A DNA stretch of 64,000 nucleotides. Origin: an uncultured Flavobacteriales bacterium (GTDB taxonomy: Bacteria > Bacteroidota > Bacteroidia > Flavobacteriales_E > Vicingaceae). Under the pieces are notes generated by a model, which was given only the letters and a program-made list of their open reading frames with translations, searched no databases and was not told the origin of the DNA. Every line of letters begins with the position of its first letter. Position 1 is the first letter of the stretch. Both the position numbers and the translations under genes were made by a program. The stretch covers positions 1-64,000 of the forward strand of contig CALCHN010000028.1 of NCBI GenBank assembly GCA_937901255.1. The letters are read 5' to 3'. This document shows positions 1 through 8,351 of this stretch, piece after piece.

Positions 1-27
1 TCTTATATTAACTCCTTACTTCCGTCA

Positions 28-95
28 ACTCACCCCCAAGTTATCTTGCGATAACATCCCCCCCTCTCTTTTAAGAGAGGGGGCAGGGGGAGAGT
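28..95 (+). repeat. Dispersed double-hairpin element, copy 1
   Basis: A 68-bp element with imperfect ends ACTCACCCCC and GGGGGAGAGT. It contains two internal hairpins: GTTATC-TTGC-GATAAC and CCCCTCTCTT-TTAAGAGAGGGG. A second copy with the same parts in the same order lies in reverse orientation at 21698-21767. It sits downstream of the glycosyltransferase gene and has no coding frame. Being small, palindromic and in at least two copies, it looks like a REP/MITE-type element; mobility is inferred. Confidence 0.8.
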
Positions 96-115
96 CCATA
101 ATTATTTTTTCATTC

Positions 116-1309
116 TTAATTTTTTATAAAATTAATTAATTGCTTTACGATAACGGTATTGTTATACTGTTCTTCAATGGTGTTTCTTGCTTTTTTTGCA
201 ATACTAGTAACAACTTCAGGATGTTGTAAACACATTAAAATAGCTTCTTTAAATTCATTGTTTGTATTGGCAATGATACCATTTTTATTATGCTGAACAG
301 CAATTCCTTCAAATGCAACGGATGTTCCAATCACCAATTTCCCCATTGCCATTGCTTCAATAATTTTAATTCGCATGCCACTGCCTGAAAACAATGGTAC
401 TATCATTATGTTATTATTGTTGATGAAATCATTGGCATTTTCAACTTCTCCTTCGTTAATTATTCCTTGCATGGAGGCGGCTAACTTTATAATTTCATCA
501 GGCATATTTTTTCCGGCAAGGTGAAAAGTAGCCGTTGGTTCTTTGGCAACAACTGCTTGCCAAACTTCATTTAAAAACCATTTTATAGCTTCTTGATTGG
601 GCATCCAATCCATACTACCTATATGAAAAAGTTTTTTTTCTTGAGGCGTTTCTTGTAATTGATAATCTTGAAGATTGATACCAAAAGGAACAGTAGTTAT
701 TGGTTTTTTGCAACCCAATGCTAATAATTGCTCTTCATCTTTTTTGGTAATGGCGGCAATACCGTCAACTAAATTGAGTATAGATTGTTCGTATTTCTTT
801 AGCCTGTTAGCTAAAAAATATAGGTATTTTTTTTTGAAGGTATTTTTTTCATTACTCCCTGTACGCTGCCAAATTTCAAACTCAATATTGTGCGAACGAT
901 AAATAATTTTGGCATTACTGATTTTGCGAATAGCAGCAATGTAGGGTGTTGTATAAAGACTTTCTAATAATACAACGTCAAATTTTTCATTACGAAGTGT
1001 GGCGGTGATTAATTCTTCAAAATTTTTATTGTAAAACCGACTGATATTGTAAGATTTACTACTGAACAGATTAGCTAAAGCTGCTTTTTTCTTAATAGCA
1101 GTATCAATAAAAGCATGTTCTATGTTGGTTTGTTCTAAATAATTTACCGGAAAAAGCTCAGATTGAAAAGGATGTTTTTGAGTGGCAATGGTTAAGATTT
1201 TAACGGAAATATTGTTAGCTAAAAATCCTTCTGTTAAAGCATGCATCGCTTTACATCCACCATCAAGAGCGGGCAACGGGGGTTTATGACAGATTTGGAG
1301 GATTTTCAT
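116..1309 (-). CDS. GT4-type glycosyltransferase
   Basis: A 397-residue cytosolic glycosyltransferase of the GT-B fold, probably acting on cell-surface polysaccharide or lipid-linked glycan; donor and acceptor cannot be read from sequence. The N-terminus (MKILQICHKPPLPALDGG) is the usual first strand and glycine loop. The C-terminal half has the nucleotide-sugar site, with GSGMRIKIIEAMAMGKLVIG matching the E-x7-E type motif of GT4 enzymes. The start ATG overlaps the stop of the upstream gene by four bases (ATGA), so the two are probably translationally coupled. It is the last gene of a run that begins with parD. A GT4 fold is nearly certain; the specific role is open. Confidence 0.88.
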   Translation of the reverse strand: MKILQICHKPPLPALDGGCKAMHALTEGFLANNISVKILTIATQKHPFQSELFPVNYLEQTNIEHAFIDTAIKKKAALANLFSSKSYNISRFYNKNFEELITATLRNEKFDVVLLESLYTTPYIAAIRKISNAKIIYRSHNIEFEIWQRTGSNEKNTFKKKYLYFLANRLKKYEQSILNLVDGIAAITKKDEEQLLALGCKKPITTVPFGINLQDYQLQETPQEKKLFHIGSMDWMPNQEAIKWFLNEVWQAVVAKEPTATFHLAGKNMPDEIIKLAASMQGIINEGEVENANDFINNNNIMIVPLFSGSGMRIKIIEAMAMGKLVIGTSVAFEGIAVQHNKNGIIANTNNEFKEAILMCLQHPEVVTSIAKKARNTIEEQYNNTVIVKQLINFIKN

Positions 1310-2001
1310 TTTTTAGAACTGTTAGGAACATAGTCAGTTTTAATGACCCTAAAAACAATATACCTGTTGTCTTCTTCTTTTTCATTTTCCCCAATACCGC
1401 CATCTTTAAAAACCAACCTGTCTTTTTCTATTCCTTGGGCAACTAATTCGTTTATTATTTTTTCTGCTCTTTTTTCAGAAATTTTTTTGGATTCATTTTT
1501 AGATCTAACTGCAATTAATTCTAATACAATGGTTGGGTTATCAATTAAGATGTCGTATAAATATAAAATAGAATCATATTCTTCTTTATTGTTTTTTATC
1601 CTTGATATATTGTTTTCTAAGAAAAGTATTTTTGGAAAAGAAGGACCACAACTTATTAATTTTGATAGGTAGTAAAAATGAGTGTATTTATCTTTAAATT
1701 TTTCACCTATAGTTGATTCTTTTCCTCTTCCTATCATATAATTATCTTTTTTGATAAAAAGAGAATAGTTGATGTTAGACTTAAGTTTAATAGCAATAAA
1801 ACCTATACTATCAGTAAAAAAGTATCTTCCACTTCCATCCGTTCCAACAATTGAAATCTTAACACTATCCAAAGGAGTTATAGAATCTTCATCAAAAACT
1901 CGTACCTCCAACATTACCGTTTCAGAAGTATCAGTAGCCTCTTGTCCTTTGGTGATAAAAGTGAAGCTAAGCAATAATATGAAAAGTAAAAATTTATTCA
2001 C
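1306..2001 (-). CDS. Secreted protein with degenerate OmpA-like C-terminal domain
   Basis: A 231-residue protein with a signal peptide (about residues 1-19, cleavage after TKGQ or similar). Residues about 30-90 look like a carboxypeptidase-regulatory/CNA-B-like beta domain (EVRVFDEDSITPLDSVKI). The C-terminal 80 residues resemble an OmpA peptidoglycan-binding domain: a strand, then SEKRAEKIINELVAQGIEKD and a short DGG segment. The usual TDxxG part is changed to AVRS, so peptidoglycan binding may be lost. The start is GTG at 1999-2001, overlapping the end of parE by eight bases; no ATG gives a better signal peptide. Probably periplasmic or outer-membrane associated. The role is unknown. Confidence 0.7.
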   Translation of the reverse strand: MNKFLLFILLLSFTFITKGQEATDTSETVMLEVRVFDEDSITPLDSVKISIVGTDGSGRYFFTDSIGFIAIKLKSNINYSLFIKKDNYMIGRGKESTIGEKFKDKYTHFYYLSKLISCGPSFPKILFLENNISRIKNNKEEYDSILYLYDILIDNPTIVLELIAVRSKNESKKISEKRAEKIINELVAQGIEKDRLVFKDGGIGENEKEEDNRYIVFRVIKTDYVPNSSKK

Positions 2002-2293
2002 TCAGTCTAAGTTTAATGTTCATTCGTTGATGTAAAATTCTAATTATTTCAATATTTCTTTTTTGTTTATTGATTTTGTAAAATATAAAATGAGATTTAA
2101 CTCGTGAGCCATAATATCCTTTTCTTACTTCGCTGTAATCTTTTCCAAGAGTTGGGTTTTTGGCAAGGTTTTCAATTTCATCCATTAATAATTGAAAATA
2201 CCTGTCAGCTTGTTCTTTCGACCATTTTTTTAAAGTGTAAAACCAAATTGTTTCAAGGTCGTTGGCAGCTTCTGTGCTGATTTTATAGTGCAT
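1994..2293 (-). CDS. parE: ParE-type toxin (RelE/ParE superfamily)
   Basis: A 99-residue toxin of a type II toxin-antitoxin pair. The sequence has the ParE layout: an N-terminal strand (MHYKISTEAANDLETIW), two helices, then GYYGSRVKSHFIFYKI and a last strand IEIIRILHQRMN. Members of this branch usually poison DNA gyrase, but RelE-like ribosome-dependent cleavage cannot be excluded from sequence. It follows parD directly, the stop and start sharing one base, which is the normal antitoxin-first order. Its 3' end overlaps the next gene, which is unusual for a toxin-antitoxin module. Confidence 0.9.
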   Translation of the reverse strand: MHYKISTEAANDLETIWFYTLKKWSKEQADRYFQLLMDEIENLAKNPTLGKDYSEVRKGYYGSRVKSHFIFYKINKQKRNIEIIRILHQRMNIKLRLSE

Positions 2294-2541
2294 TATTCCG
2301 CTTGGTGTTTACGGTGTAATTCCTCTAAAAACTTATCCTTATCAAAATCTTCCACAAAACCAGATTTCTCCCCTTTTTTCAGTGCTTTTATTAAAGCAGC
2401 TTTTTGAGTTTCCTCTTTTTCAAATATTCTTAAAGCAGCTCTAATAACCTCGCTAACTGAAGCATATTTTCCTGATTTGATTTGCTCATTAATAAAATTA
2501 TCAAAATAATCGCCTAGTAATATGGATGTGTTTTTAGCCAT
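2293..2541 (-). CDS. parD: ParD-type antitoxin (ribbon-helix-helix)
   Basis: An 82-residue antitoxin. The N-terminus (MAKNTSILLGDYFDNFINEQ) and the segment GKYASVSEVIRAALRIFE match the CopG/ParD ribbon-helix-helix DNA-binding domain. The acidic, flexible C-terminus would wrap the toxin. Such proteins normally repress their own promoter, so the AT-rich stretch at 2542-2637 is the likely operator region, but no clear dyad is visible there. First gene of the leftward run parD-parE-OmpA-like-glycosyltransferase. Confidence 0.9.
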   Translation of the reverse strand: MAKNTSILLGDYFDNFINEQIKSGKYASVSEVIRAALRIFEKEETQKAALIKALKKGEKSGFVEDFDKDKFLEELHRKHQAE

Positions 2542-2637
2542 TTTTTTAATTTTATATTATAACAAAAATACCATTCGTTGGTATTGTTTCAAAATAATTC
2601 GGATAGATTTTTCATTCATCACTAAGCTGAAGCTATA

Positions 2638-4125
2638 TTATTTCTTTCTTTTAAAAATATTTTTAAAAAAGTCAAAATACGCATCGATATTAAACAAAGC
2701 AGAATCGGTAGTAGCCTTGTAGGTGAAAAAATAACCCAATGGAAATAACACAAATGTAGAAAACCACATGCCTAACCAAGGTGAAATAATAAGTTCTTTT
2801 GCCATTTTTTCTCCTGTTATGGAAATTACATAATAAATTAAAAAGAAAATGATGGAAATTACCACTGGCATTCCTAGTCCTCCTTTTCTAACAATAGCCC
2901 CTAATGGAGCTCCAATAAAAAACATGATTAAACAAGCTATAGAAAAAGTAAATTTTCTGTGCCACTCAATTTTAACTCTGGCAAGTGTTTCTTTCAGTAC
3001 ATTCATTTCTATTTTAGCTGCTGCTGCCCTGCCTTTTTGCGTACGGGCATTGTTTATAGCAATCCCAAAAACCTGACTGATTTGCTGTTTGTTAAATTCT
3101 TTTAGGTTGACTTCTTTATGAGGAATAGAATCGTGTTGTTGTATGTTTTGAGCGGGAGTTAGAAAAGTCTTATTTTTTTTGTCTGTAATGCTATCATTAA
3201 ATAAATAGGCATAATGAACATTTTCATTTAAAAAATCGGCTTCTTCGCGAGTAAATTTATGCAACGAATCTGTTCTATACATTAATTGTTTGAGGTTGAG
3301 CAAACGATAATCATGTTTAAATGCTTCTTCATCGCTACGTTTAAACTGAAAACCACTTATATCAAACTGAAATTCATTTTCTTCAAAATAAAACCGGGTT
3401 AAAGGAAAGTTTCTGTTATTATTTCTGTCTTCTTGTTTTTCTTGATAATCTACACCATGATAAAGTTTAATGGTAAAATAGGCTTTATCTTTTGATAGGT
3501 TCATAATGCCTGAATCAGCAACAGTAACTTGGCGGTTGCCGTTATTATTGGCATGATTGTAAATCATCACATCTTTAAGCATTTCTCTACCATCTTCTAG
3601 CGGAATTTTATCTTTTACCCTAATGGTATATCCGTCAATTTCGTTATAAAAAACATTGGGTTGAATATTAATTGCCGGTTTTTGACTTCTGATATCGTGC
3701 AATAAGGAATAAAATTTTAGGTTGGCAACAGGAATAACATTATTGGCAAAATAAAAAGCTCCTATGCTAATAAAACAAATGAAAATAATAAGTGGTTTCA
3801 TCACTTTTTGAAGTGAAATCCCTGCAGATTTAAAAGCTACCAATTCAAAATGTTCGCCCAAATTCCCAAAAGTCATAATGGAGGCAAGTAAAATTGCCAG
3901 TGGCATAGCCATAGGAACAACATTGGCGGTGGCATAAAAAAACAATTCGGCAAGCACATACCACTCTAATCCTTTGCCCAACATTTCATCAATGTAAAGC
4001 CAAATAAATTGCATTACTAATACAAAAACAGCAATAAAAAAAGTCATTACCAGCGGACCGATAAACGAAAACAATATGAATTTGTGCGACTTTTTCATTT
4101 TAGGCAGTTTTTGTTGCCGAGACAT
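2638..4125 (-). CDS. LptF/LptG family permease (lipopolysaccharide export)
   Basis: A 495-residue inner-membrane protein of the YjgP/YjgQ family, the permease half of the LptB2FG ABC transporter that extracts LPS from the inner membrane. Three transmembrane segments lie at the N-terminus (residues about 15-125), including the conserved LASIMTFGNLGEHFELVAFK stretch. A long periplasmic jellyroll-like region (about 130-380) follows, then three C-terminal segments with FFIGAPLGAIVRKGGLGMPV. It is longer than the enterobacterial proteins because of an enlarged periplasmic part, as is usual in Bacteroidota. LptF and LptG cannot be told apart here, and the partner gene is not in the window. Confidence 0.9.
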   Translation of the reverse strand: MSRQQKLPKMKKSHKFILFSFIGPLVMTFFIAVFVLVMQFIWLYIDEMLGKGLEWYVLAELFFYATANVVPMAMPLAILLASIMTFGNLGEHFELVAFKSAGISLQKVMKPLIIFICFISIGAFYFANNVIPVANLKFYSLLHDIRSQKPAINIQPNVFYNEIDGYTIRVKDKIPLEDGREMLKDVMIYNHANNNGNRQVTVADSGIMNLSKDKAYFTIKLYHGVDYQEKQEDRNNNRNFPLTRFYFEENEFQFDISGFQFKRSDEEAFKHDYRLLNLKQLMYRTDSLHKFTREEADFLNENVHYAYLFNDSITDKKNKTFLTPAQNIQQHDSIPHKEVNLKEFNKQQISQVFGIAINNARTQKGRAAAAKIEMNVLKETLARVKIEWHRKFTFSIACLIMFFIGAPLGAIVRKGGLGMPVVISIIFFLIYYVISITGEKMAKELIISPWLGMWFSTFVLFPLGYFFTYKATTDSALFNIDAYFDFFKNIFKRKK

Positions 4126-4187
4126 TAAAAAGAATGGAAATTTAGAAAGTTAATTCCAAATTTCCAATCATTTATGTATAATACCAA

Positions 4188-5075
4188 TTATTTAAATTGT
4201 GGAGACACCATTAAATCTTTTGTTCCGTGCGTCCAAGAGTAGAATCCTTCTCCTGATTTTACGCCTAATTTTCCAGCAGTAACCATATTTACTAATAACG
4301 GACAAGGAGCATATTTTGGATTTCCAAAGCCTTCGTAAAGTACATTTAGGATAGATAAACAAACATCTAAACCAATAAAATCTGCTAACTGAAGTGGTCC
4401 CATTGGGTGGGCCATACCTAATTTCATTACGGTATCAATTTCTTCTACTCCAGCAACACCTTCATGTAAGGTAATGATGGCTTCATTAATCATAGGCATT
4501 AAAATTCTGTTTGCCACAAAACCTGGGTAATCATTAACTTCTACAGGTACTTTTCCTAATTTTTTAGAAAGTTCCATAATATTGTTGGTTACTTCGTTAG
4601 AAGTAGAGTAACCTCTAATAATTTCTACCAATTTCATAATAGGCACAGGGTTCATAAAGTGCATTCCTATTACTTTATCAGGACGTGAAGTTGCCGCAGC
4701 AATTTTAGTAATAGAAATTGATGAAGTATTGGATGCTAAAATAACTTCTGGCTTAGTAGCGGCATCTAACGATTTAAAAATGTTCAGTTTTAACTCTACA
4801 TTTTCTGTAGCAGCTTCCACAACTAAATCAACATTAGCAACACCTTGATTCATATCGGTAAAAGTGGTGATGTTACCAAGTGTGTTATTTTTATCACTTT
4901 CCGATATTTTTTCTTTCGCCACCATTCTATCTAAATTTTTAGATATAGTTGCTATAGCCCTGTCTAGAGAAGCTTGTGAAAGGTCAATTAAGTTTACGTT
5001 AAATCCTGATTGAGCAAAAGTATGGGCAATTCCGTTCCCCATTGTTCCTGCTCCTATTACTGCAATGTTTTTCAT
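4188..5075 (-). CDS. hbd: 3-hydroxybutyryl-CoA / 3-hydroxyacyl-CoA dehydrogenase
   Basis: A 295-residue NAD(P)-dependent enzyme that interconverts 3-hydroxyacyl-CoA and 3-oxoacyl-CoA. The Rossmann dinucleotide motif is at residues 5-12 (VIGAGTMGNG). The catalytic histidine lies in GMHFMNPVPIMKLVEIIRG near residue 140, and the C-terminal helical domain has HPMGPLQLADFIGLD. The length fits the single-domain bacterial enzymes (about 280-300 residues), not the fused FadB type. It is preceded by an element-containing spacer, so it is probably transcribed from its own promoter. Confidence 0.93.
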   Translation of the reverse strand: MKNIAVIGAGTMGNGIAHTFAQSGFNVNLIDLSQASLDRAIATISKNLDRMVAKEKISESDKNNTLGNITTFTDMNQGVANVDLVVEAATENVELKLNIFKSLDAATKPEVILASNTSSISITKIAAATSRPDKVIGMHFMNPVPIMKLVEIIRGYSTSNEVTNNIMELSKKLGKVPVEVNDYPGFVANRILMPMINEAIITLHEGVAGVEEIDTVMKLGMAHPMGPLQLADFIGLDVCLSILNVLYEGFGNPKYAPCPLLVNMVTAGKLGVKSGEGFYSWTHGTKDLMVSPQFK

Positions 5076-5098
5076 AGTATATATTTTATTTGTTATGT

Positions 5099-5176
5099 GT
5101 TAATCGTTATTAGCCCCTCCCAACCTCCCCAAAGGAGAGGAGTTTCCATCGCACAAAGCCAAAGTTAATCGTTATT
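5099..5176. repeat. Palindromic element flanked by 13-bp direct repeats
   Basis: The sequence GTTAATCGTTATT occurs at 5099-5111 and again at 5164-5176. Between the copies lie 52 bp containing the C/G-rich palindrome CCTCCCC-AAAGGAGAGG. The layout is that of a small insertion with a target-site duplication. The core resembles the first part of the elements inside the phosphatase genes (9803-9953, 27873-28022). It lies between hbd and the acyltransferase gene. Confidence 0.65.
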
Positions 5177-5179
5177 TGT

Positions 5180-6328
5180 TTACTTCGGGCTTCTGACTTC
5201 CGTCTTCTGACTATTCAACTTATTTATTACTGGATTAGCATACATTTTTAGGAAAATTTCTTTCGCCAACTCATTTCCTTTAAAGTTTTCCAATCGTTTT
5301 TCTATGTAAGCTTCAAATTTTTCTTTGTCAGCTTTTGTATAATTATTTTCAAACTCATTTTTGTTATTTAACAAATCGTAAGCAATATAATTAGTTGGGA
5401 AAAGATGGTAGTTTTTGTAGATTTTTTCATCAATTACTTCGGCAATTAATTTTAGCAATTCATTTTTGTTTTTTATCTCTTTAAACTTAAGAATATTATT
5501 ATTTATAGGTTCTCCAAAATGAATGTGAATATTGCCTTTGTAGCCTTTCATTCCCAACACCATGTGCTGATTATCTTCATTTGGAGCTTTTATATATTCT
5601 TCTCCATTATGTTTTTTAAGTAATTCAGGAATTTTAAGGTAATCGCAAGGATCGTATTCGTAAGAAATAGCTACAGGAGTAATGTTTAAACTGATGAGGT
5701 GAGTAAGTAAATCACCATCTGTACACATACCAAACATTTTTAGTAAGCCAGGAGTAGTTTTATCAAAACCATCTTTAGCTCTACCTTCTCTTTGGGCAAT
5801 CCAAATGTCTTGTTTTTTCTCTTTTAAGGTATAGTTAATATAAGCAGACAAGGTCTTAGAAGCTTCAATTACCTCTTGTTTAGGAACATTTCTTCTAACA
5901 ATAAAAGATTTATTTAACCTTACTAAATCTTTTACCCAAGGAAGAGAAAGTAAGTTGCTGCCTATGGCAATTTCGCTGGTATTTTTTTTCTTAAAGTTAA
6001 GAGCGTAATTAATTAGTGCAGAATCAAGTACAATATCTCTGTGGTTAGAAAGTAGTAAGTTAGAGATGTTGGGATTTAGTTCTTCAATTCCTTTAAAAGT
6101 AATGCCGTCAGAAGAATGATTTACAATTCTGTCTATTACCAAACAAACCATATCACTTTGGAAATCTTGTATAGTGGTAAAAGATAGTAGTTTTTCTTTT
6201 ATTTGTTCTATGGTCATTTCTGGCAAGTAGAAATGAATGGCTTCCATTAAAACATCAATGTCTATTAATTTTTTAATAATAGATTGATACTCGTCATCTT
6301 TGTAAGCTCTTATGTTTTCGAAATTCAA
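5180..6328 (-). CDS. 1-acylglycerol-3-phosphate-type acyltransferase
   Basis: A membrane-associated acyltransferase of the PlsC/PlsB-like superfamily, probably in phospholipid or ornithine-lipid synthesis. The catalytic HX4D motif is in LLSNHRDIVLDSALINY; the second block is IWIAQREGRAKDG. I place the start at TTG 6328 (protein beginning with [M]NFENIRAYKDDEYQ, 382 residues), because members of this family begin at this point. The ATG at 6397 adds 23 hydrophobic residues that do not look native. The last ten codons (SQKTEVRSPK) are a tandem AGAAGTC-like repeat typical of intergenic spacers, so the native stop may have been lost and the end extended. Confidence 0.8.
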   Translation of the reverse strand: MNFENIRAYKDDEYQSIIKKLIDIDVLMEAIHFYLPEMTIEQIKEKLLSFTTIQDFQSDMVCLVIDRIVNHSSDGITFKGIEELNPNISNLLLSNHRDIVLDSALINYALNFKKKNTSEIAIGSNLLSLPWVKDLVRLNKSFIVRRNVPKQEVIEASKTLSAYINYTLKEKKQDIWIAQREGRAKDGFDKTTPGLLKMFGMCTDGDLLTHLISLNITPVAISYEYDPCDYLKIPELLKKHNGEEYIKAPNEDNQHMVLGMKGYKGNIHIHFGEPINNNILKFKEIKNKNELLKLIAEVIDEKIYKNYHLFPTNYIAYDLLNNKNEFENNYTKADKEKFEAYIEKRLENFKGNELAKEIFLKMYANPVINKLNSQKTEVRSPK

Positions 6329-6476
6329 AATAAATATATTTTTCTTTGTAAGGATGACAAAGATAATAAATACTATTGCTTTGTTGTGAAAATACAATTT
6401 TTTAGTTTAGATTATATTATTTACATTTATGGTGTTAATTTTGTTAGCTAAAGAATTACTTATCAAATTGTTAATT

Positions 6477-7040
6477 ATGGTTTTTAATAGATTTAAGTTT
6501 TATGTGTTGGCGGTATTGTTTGCCTTTGTTATTGTTGGTTGTCCGTATCAATCTGAAGTAGCACTTACTGATTATGAGAATGCTGAAAAGTTTGAGAAAA
6601 ATTTATTGGGCGAGTGGGTTGCTTTCCATGAAAATGGTGAAAGAGATGAGTTGACAATTAGCAAATTAAATACAAAAGTAATGGATGTAAGAAGCAAAAA
6701 ATTTGATGCTTCAGGAAGAGTAAAAGATGCTTCTAATTATAGGGTTTTTGGAACTGAAATTAAAGAAACACTTATTTATAATATTGAAAATAAAGACATC
6801 GGTTTTATGTTTGGAAAAGTAAGTTGGGAAAGTAAAAATGTGTTTAACCTTCAGTATGTTGATGAAAAATTGGCTACCGAAAAATTAACATCAGATTCTA
6901 TTACACAAAAAGAACTGACCGATTTTTTTACCGAAAATATTACCGAAGAAAAAATGTTCAACAATCCATTAGAATTTTATAGAAAAAATTCTCCTGAACA
7001 TGAAAAAATTAAAGTGTATTTAAAGAAATCGGGGTTTTAA
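6477..7040 (+). CDS. Lipoprotein of unknown function
   Basis: A 187-residue protein from the ATG at 6477; the upstream ATG at 6429 would add 16 residues before the signal peptide and is less likely. The signal sequence FKFYVLAVLFAFVIVGC ends in a lipobox with Cys about residue 22. The mature part has no family I recognise. It begins with a segment like lipocalin-type quality-control domains (NLLGEWVAFHENGERDELTI) and continues with beta-rich sequence, so a small barrel or calycin-like fold is possible. It converges on pgk with a four-base overlap of the 3' ends. Confidence 0.7.
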   Translation: MVFNRFKFYVLAVLFAFVIVGCPYQSEVALTDYENAEKFEKNLLGEWVAFHENGERDELTISKLNTKVMDVRSKKFDASGRVKDASNYRVFGTEIKETLIYNIENKDIGFMFGKVSWESKNVFNLQYVDEKLATEKLTSDSITQKELTDFFTENITEEKMFNNPLEFYRKNSPEHEKIKVYLKKSGF

Positions 7041-8227
7041 TCCAATATCGCAGCAATTCCAGGTAAAGTTTTTCCTTCTAAATATTCTAACATAGCACCA
7101 CCACCAGTACTTACATGGCTCATTTTCTCAGCTAAGTTAAATTGATTTACAGCAGCAACAGAATCGCCACCACCAACTAAAGAAAACGCTCCATTTGAAG
7201 TTGCTTCGGCAATAGCTTCGGCAACAGTTTTAGTGCCTTTCTCGAAGTTGCTCATTTCAAAAACACCCATTGGACCATTCCACAAAATAGTTTTAGAATT
7301 TTTTATACAGTTGCTATAAGCTGCAATGGCTTTTTCACCAATATCTAAACCCATCCATCCGTAAGGAATGTCGTTGGTGTCGAAAATTTTCACTTCACTT
7401 TCATTATTAAATGCAGTAGAAACAACACTATCTTCTGGTAAGAAAACAGCCACATTTTTAGCTTTAGCTTTTTCTAAAATTTCTTTGGCAGTTACTAAAA
7501 AATCATCTTCAACTAGCGAATTGCCAATATTACCTCCTAATGCCTTAATGAAGGTAAACACCATTCCACCACCAATAATTAGGTTGTCAATGCTGTCCAA
7601 TAAATTTTCTATAATAATAATTTTGCTCGAAACTTTAGCTCCACCAACAATTGCTGTTACTGGCTTAACATTGTTTTTTAATACTTTAGAAACGCTTTCA
7701 ATTTCTTTGGCTAATAAATAACCAAAATACTTGTTGTTAGGAAAAAACTGAGCAATAATGGCTGTTGAAGCGTGAGCTCTATGTGCAGTTCCAAAAGCAT
7801 CGTTCACATAAACATCTCCCAATTTAGCCAATTTTTCGGCAAAAGCTACATCGCCTTTGGTTTCTTCAGTATAAAATCTAAGGTTTTCTAATAATAACAC
7901 TTCTCCACTTTTTAGTTGAGCAGCTTTTTCTGTAGCTTCTTTTCCTATACAATCGTTTGCAAAATGAATAGTTGTGCCTACCAATTTTTCTAAAGTAGAA
8001 ATGGTGTGTTTTAAAGAGAACTTATCTTCCGGACCATCTTTTGGTCTGCCTAAGTGCGACATTAATATAACAGCTCCACCATCATTTAATATTTTTTTAA
8101 TACTAGGAATGGAAGCTGAAATTCTGGTATCATCAGTAACTTCAAATTGGTCATTTAGCGGAACGTTAAAATCTACTCGTATTAATGCTTTTTTTCCTGA
8201 AAAGTTAAAATTATCAATTGTATTCAT
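7037..8227 (-). CDS. pgk: Phosphoglycerate kinase
   Basis: A 396-residue glycolytic enzyme that transfers phosphate from 1,3-bisphosphoglycerate to ADP. The N-terminal signature KKALIRVDFNVPLN is at about residue 13. The substrate-binding histidine/arginine segment is MSHLGRPKDGPE, and the C-terminal nucleotide loop is SLVGGGDSVAAVNQF followed by STGGGAMLEYLEG. The length is normal and nothing is missing. A TAnnTTTG promoter element lies 66 bp upstream. Confidence 0.97.
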   Translation of the reverse strand: MNTIDNFNFSGKKALIRVDFNVPLNDQFEVTDDTRISASIPSIKKILNDGGAVILMSHLGRPKDGPEDKFSLKHTISTLEKLVGTTIHFANDCIGKEATEKAAQLKSGEVLLLENLRFYTEETKGDVAFAEKLAKLGDVYVNDAFGTAHRAHASTAIIAQFFPNNKYFGYLLAKEIESVSKVLKNNVKPVTAIVGGAKVSSKIIIIENLLDSIDNLIIGGGMVFTFIKALGGNIGNSLVEDDFLVTAKEILEKAKAKNVAVFLPEDSVVSTAFNNESEVKIFDTNDIPYGWMGLDIGEKAIAAYSNCIKNSKTILWNGPMGVFEMSNFEKGTKTVAEAIAEATSNGAFSLVGGGDSVAAVNQFNLAEKMSHVSTGGGAMLEYLEGKTLPGIAAILD

Positions 8228-8292
8228 AAAAAATGGTCGATGTTTAAAGGTTTAATTTTTAAGTTATGGAAACTCAAAAATTTTATTTGTGG

Positions 8293-8300
8293 CAAAGGTA
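8293..8300 (-). promoter_or_regulatory. Promoter -7 element for pgk
   Basis: On the minus strand this reads TACCTTTG, a full match to the Bacteroidota sigma-ABfr -7 consensus TAnnTTTG. It would start a transcript with a leader of about 60 nt before the pgk ATG. The -33 TTTG box is not clear. Confidence 0.6.
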
Positions 8301-8351
8301 AAATTTCTTCTTAATTTAGCTCATATTTAAAGTGTATAAATTACCGTTTCT

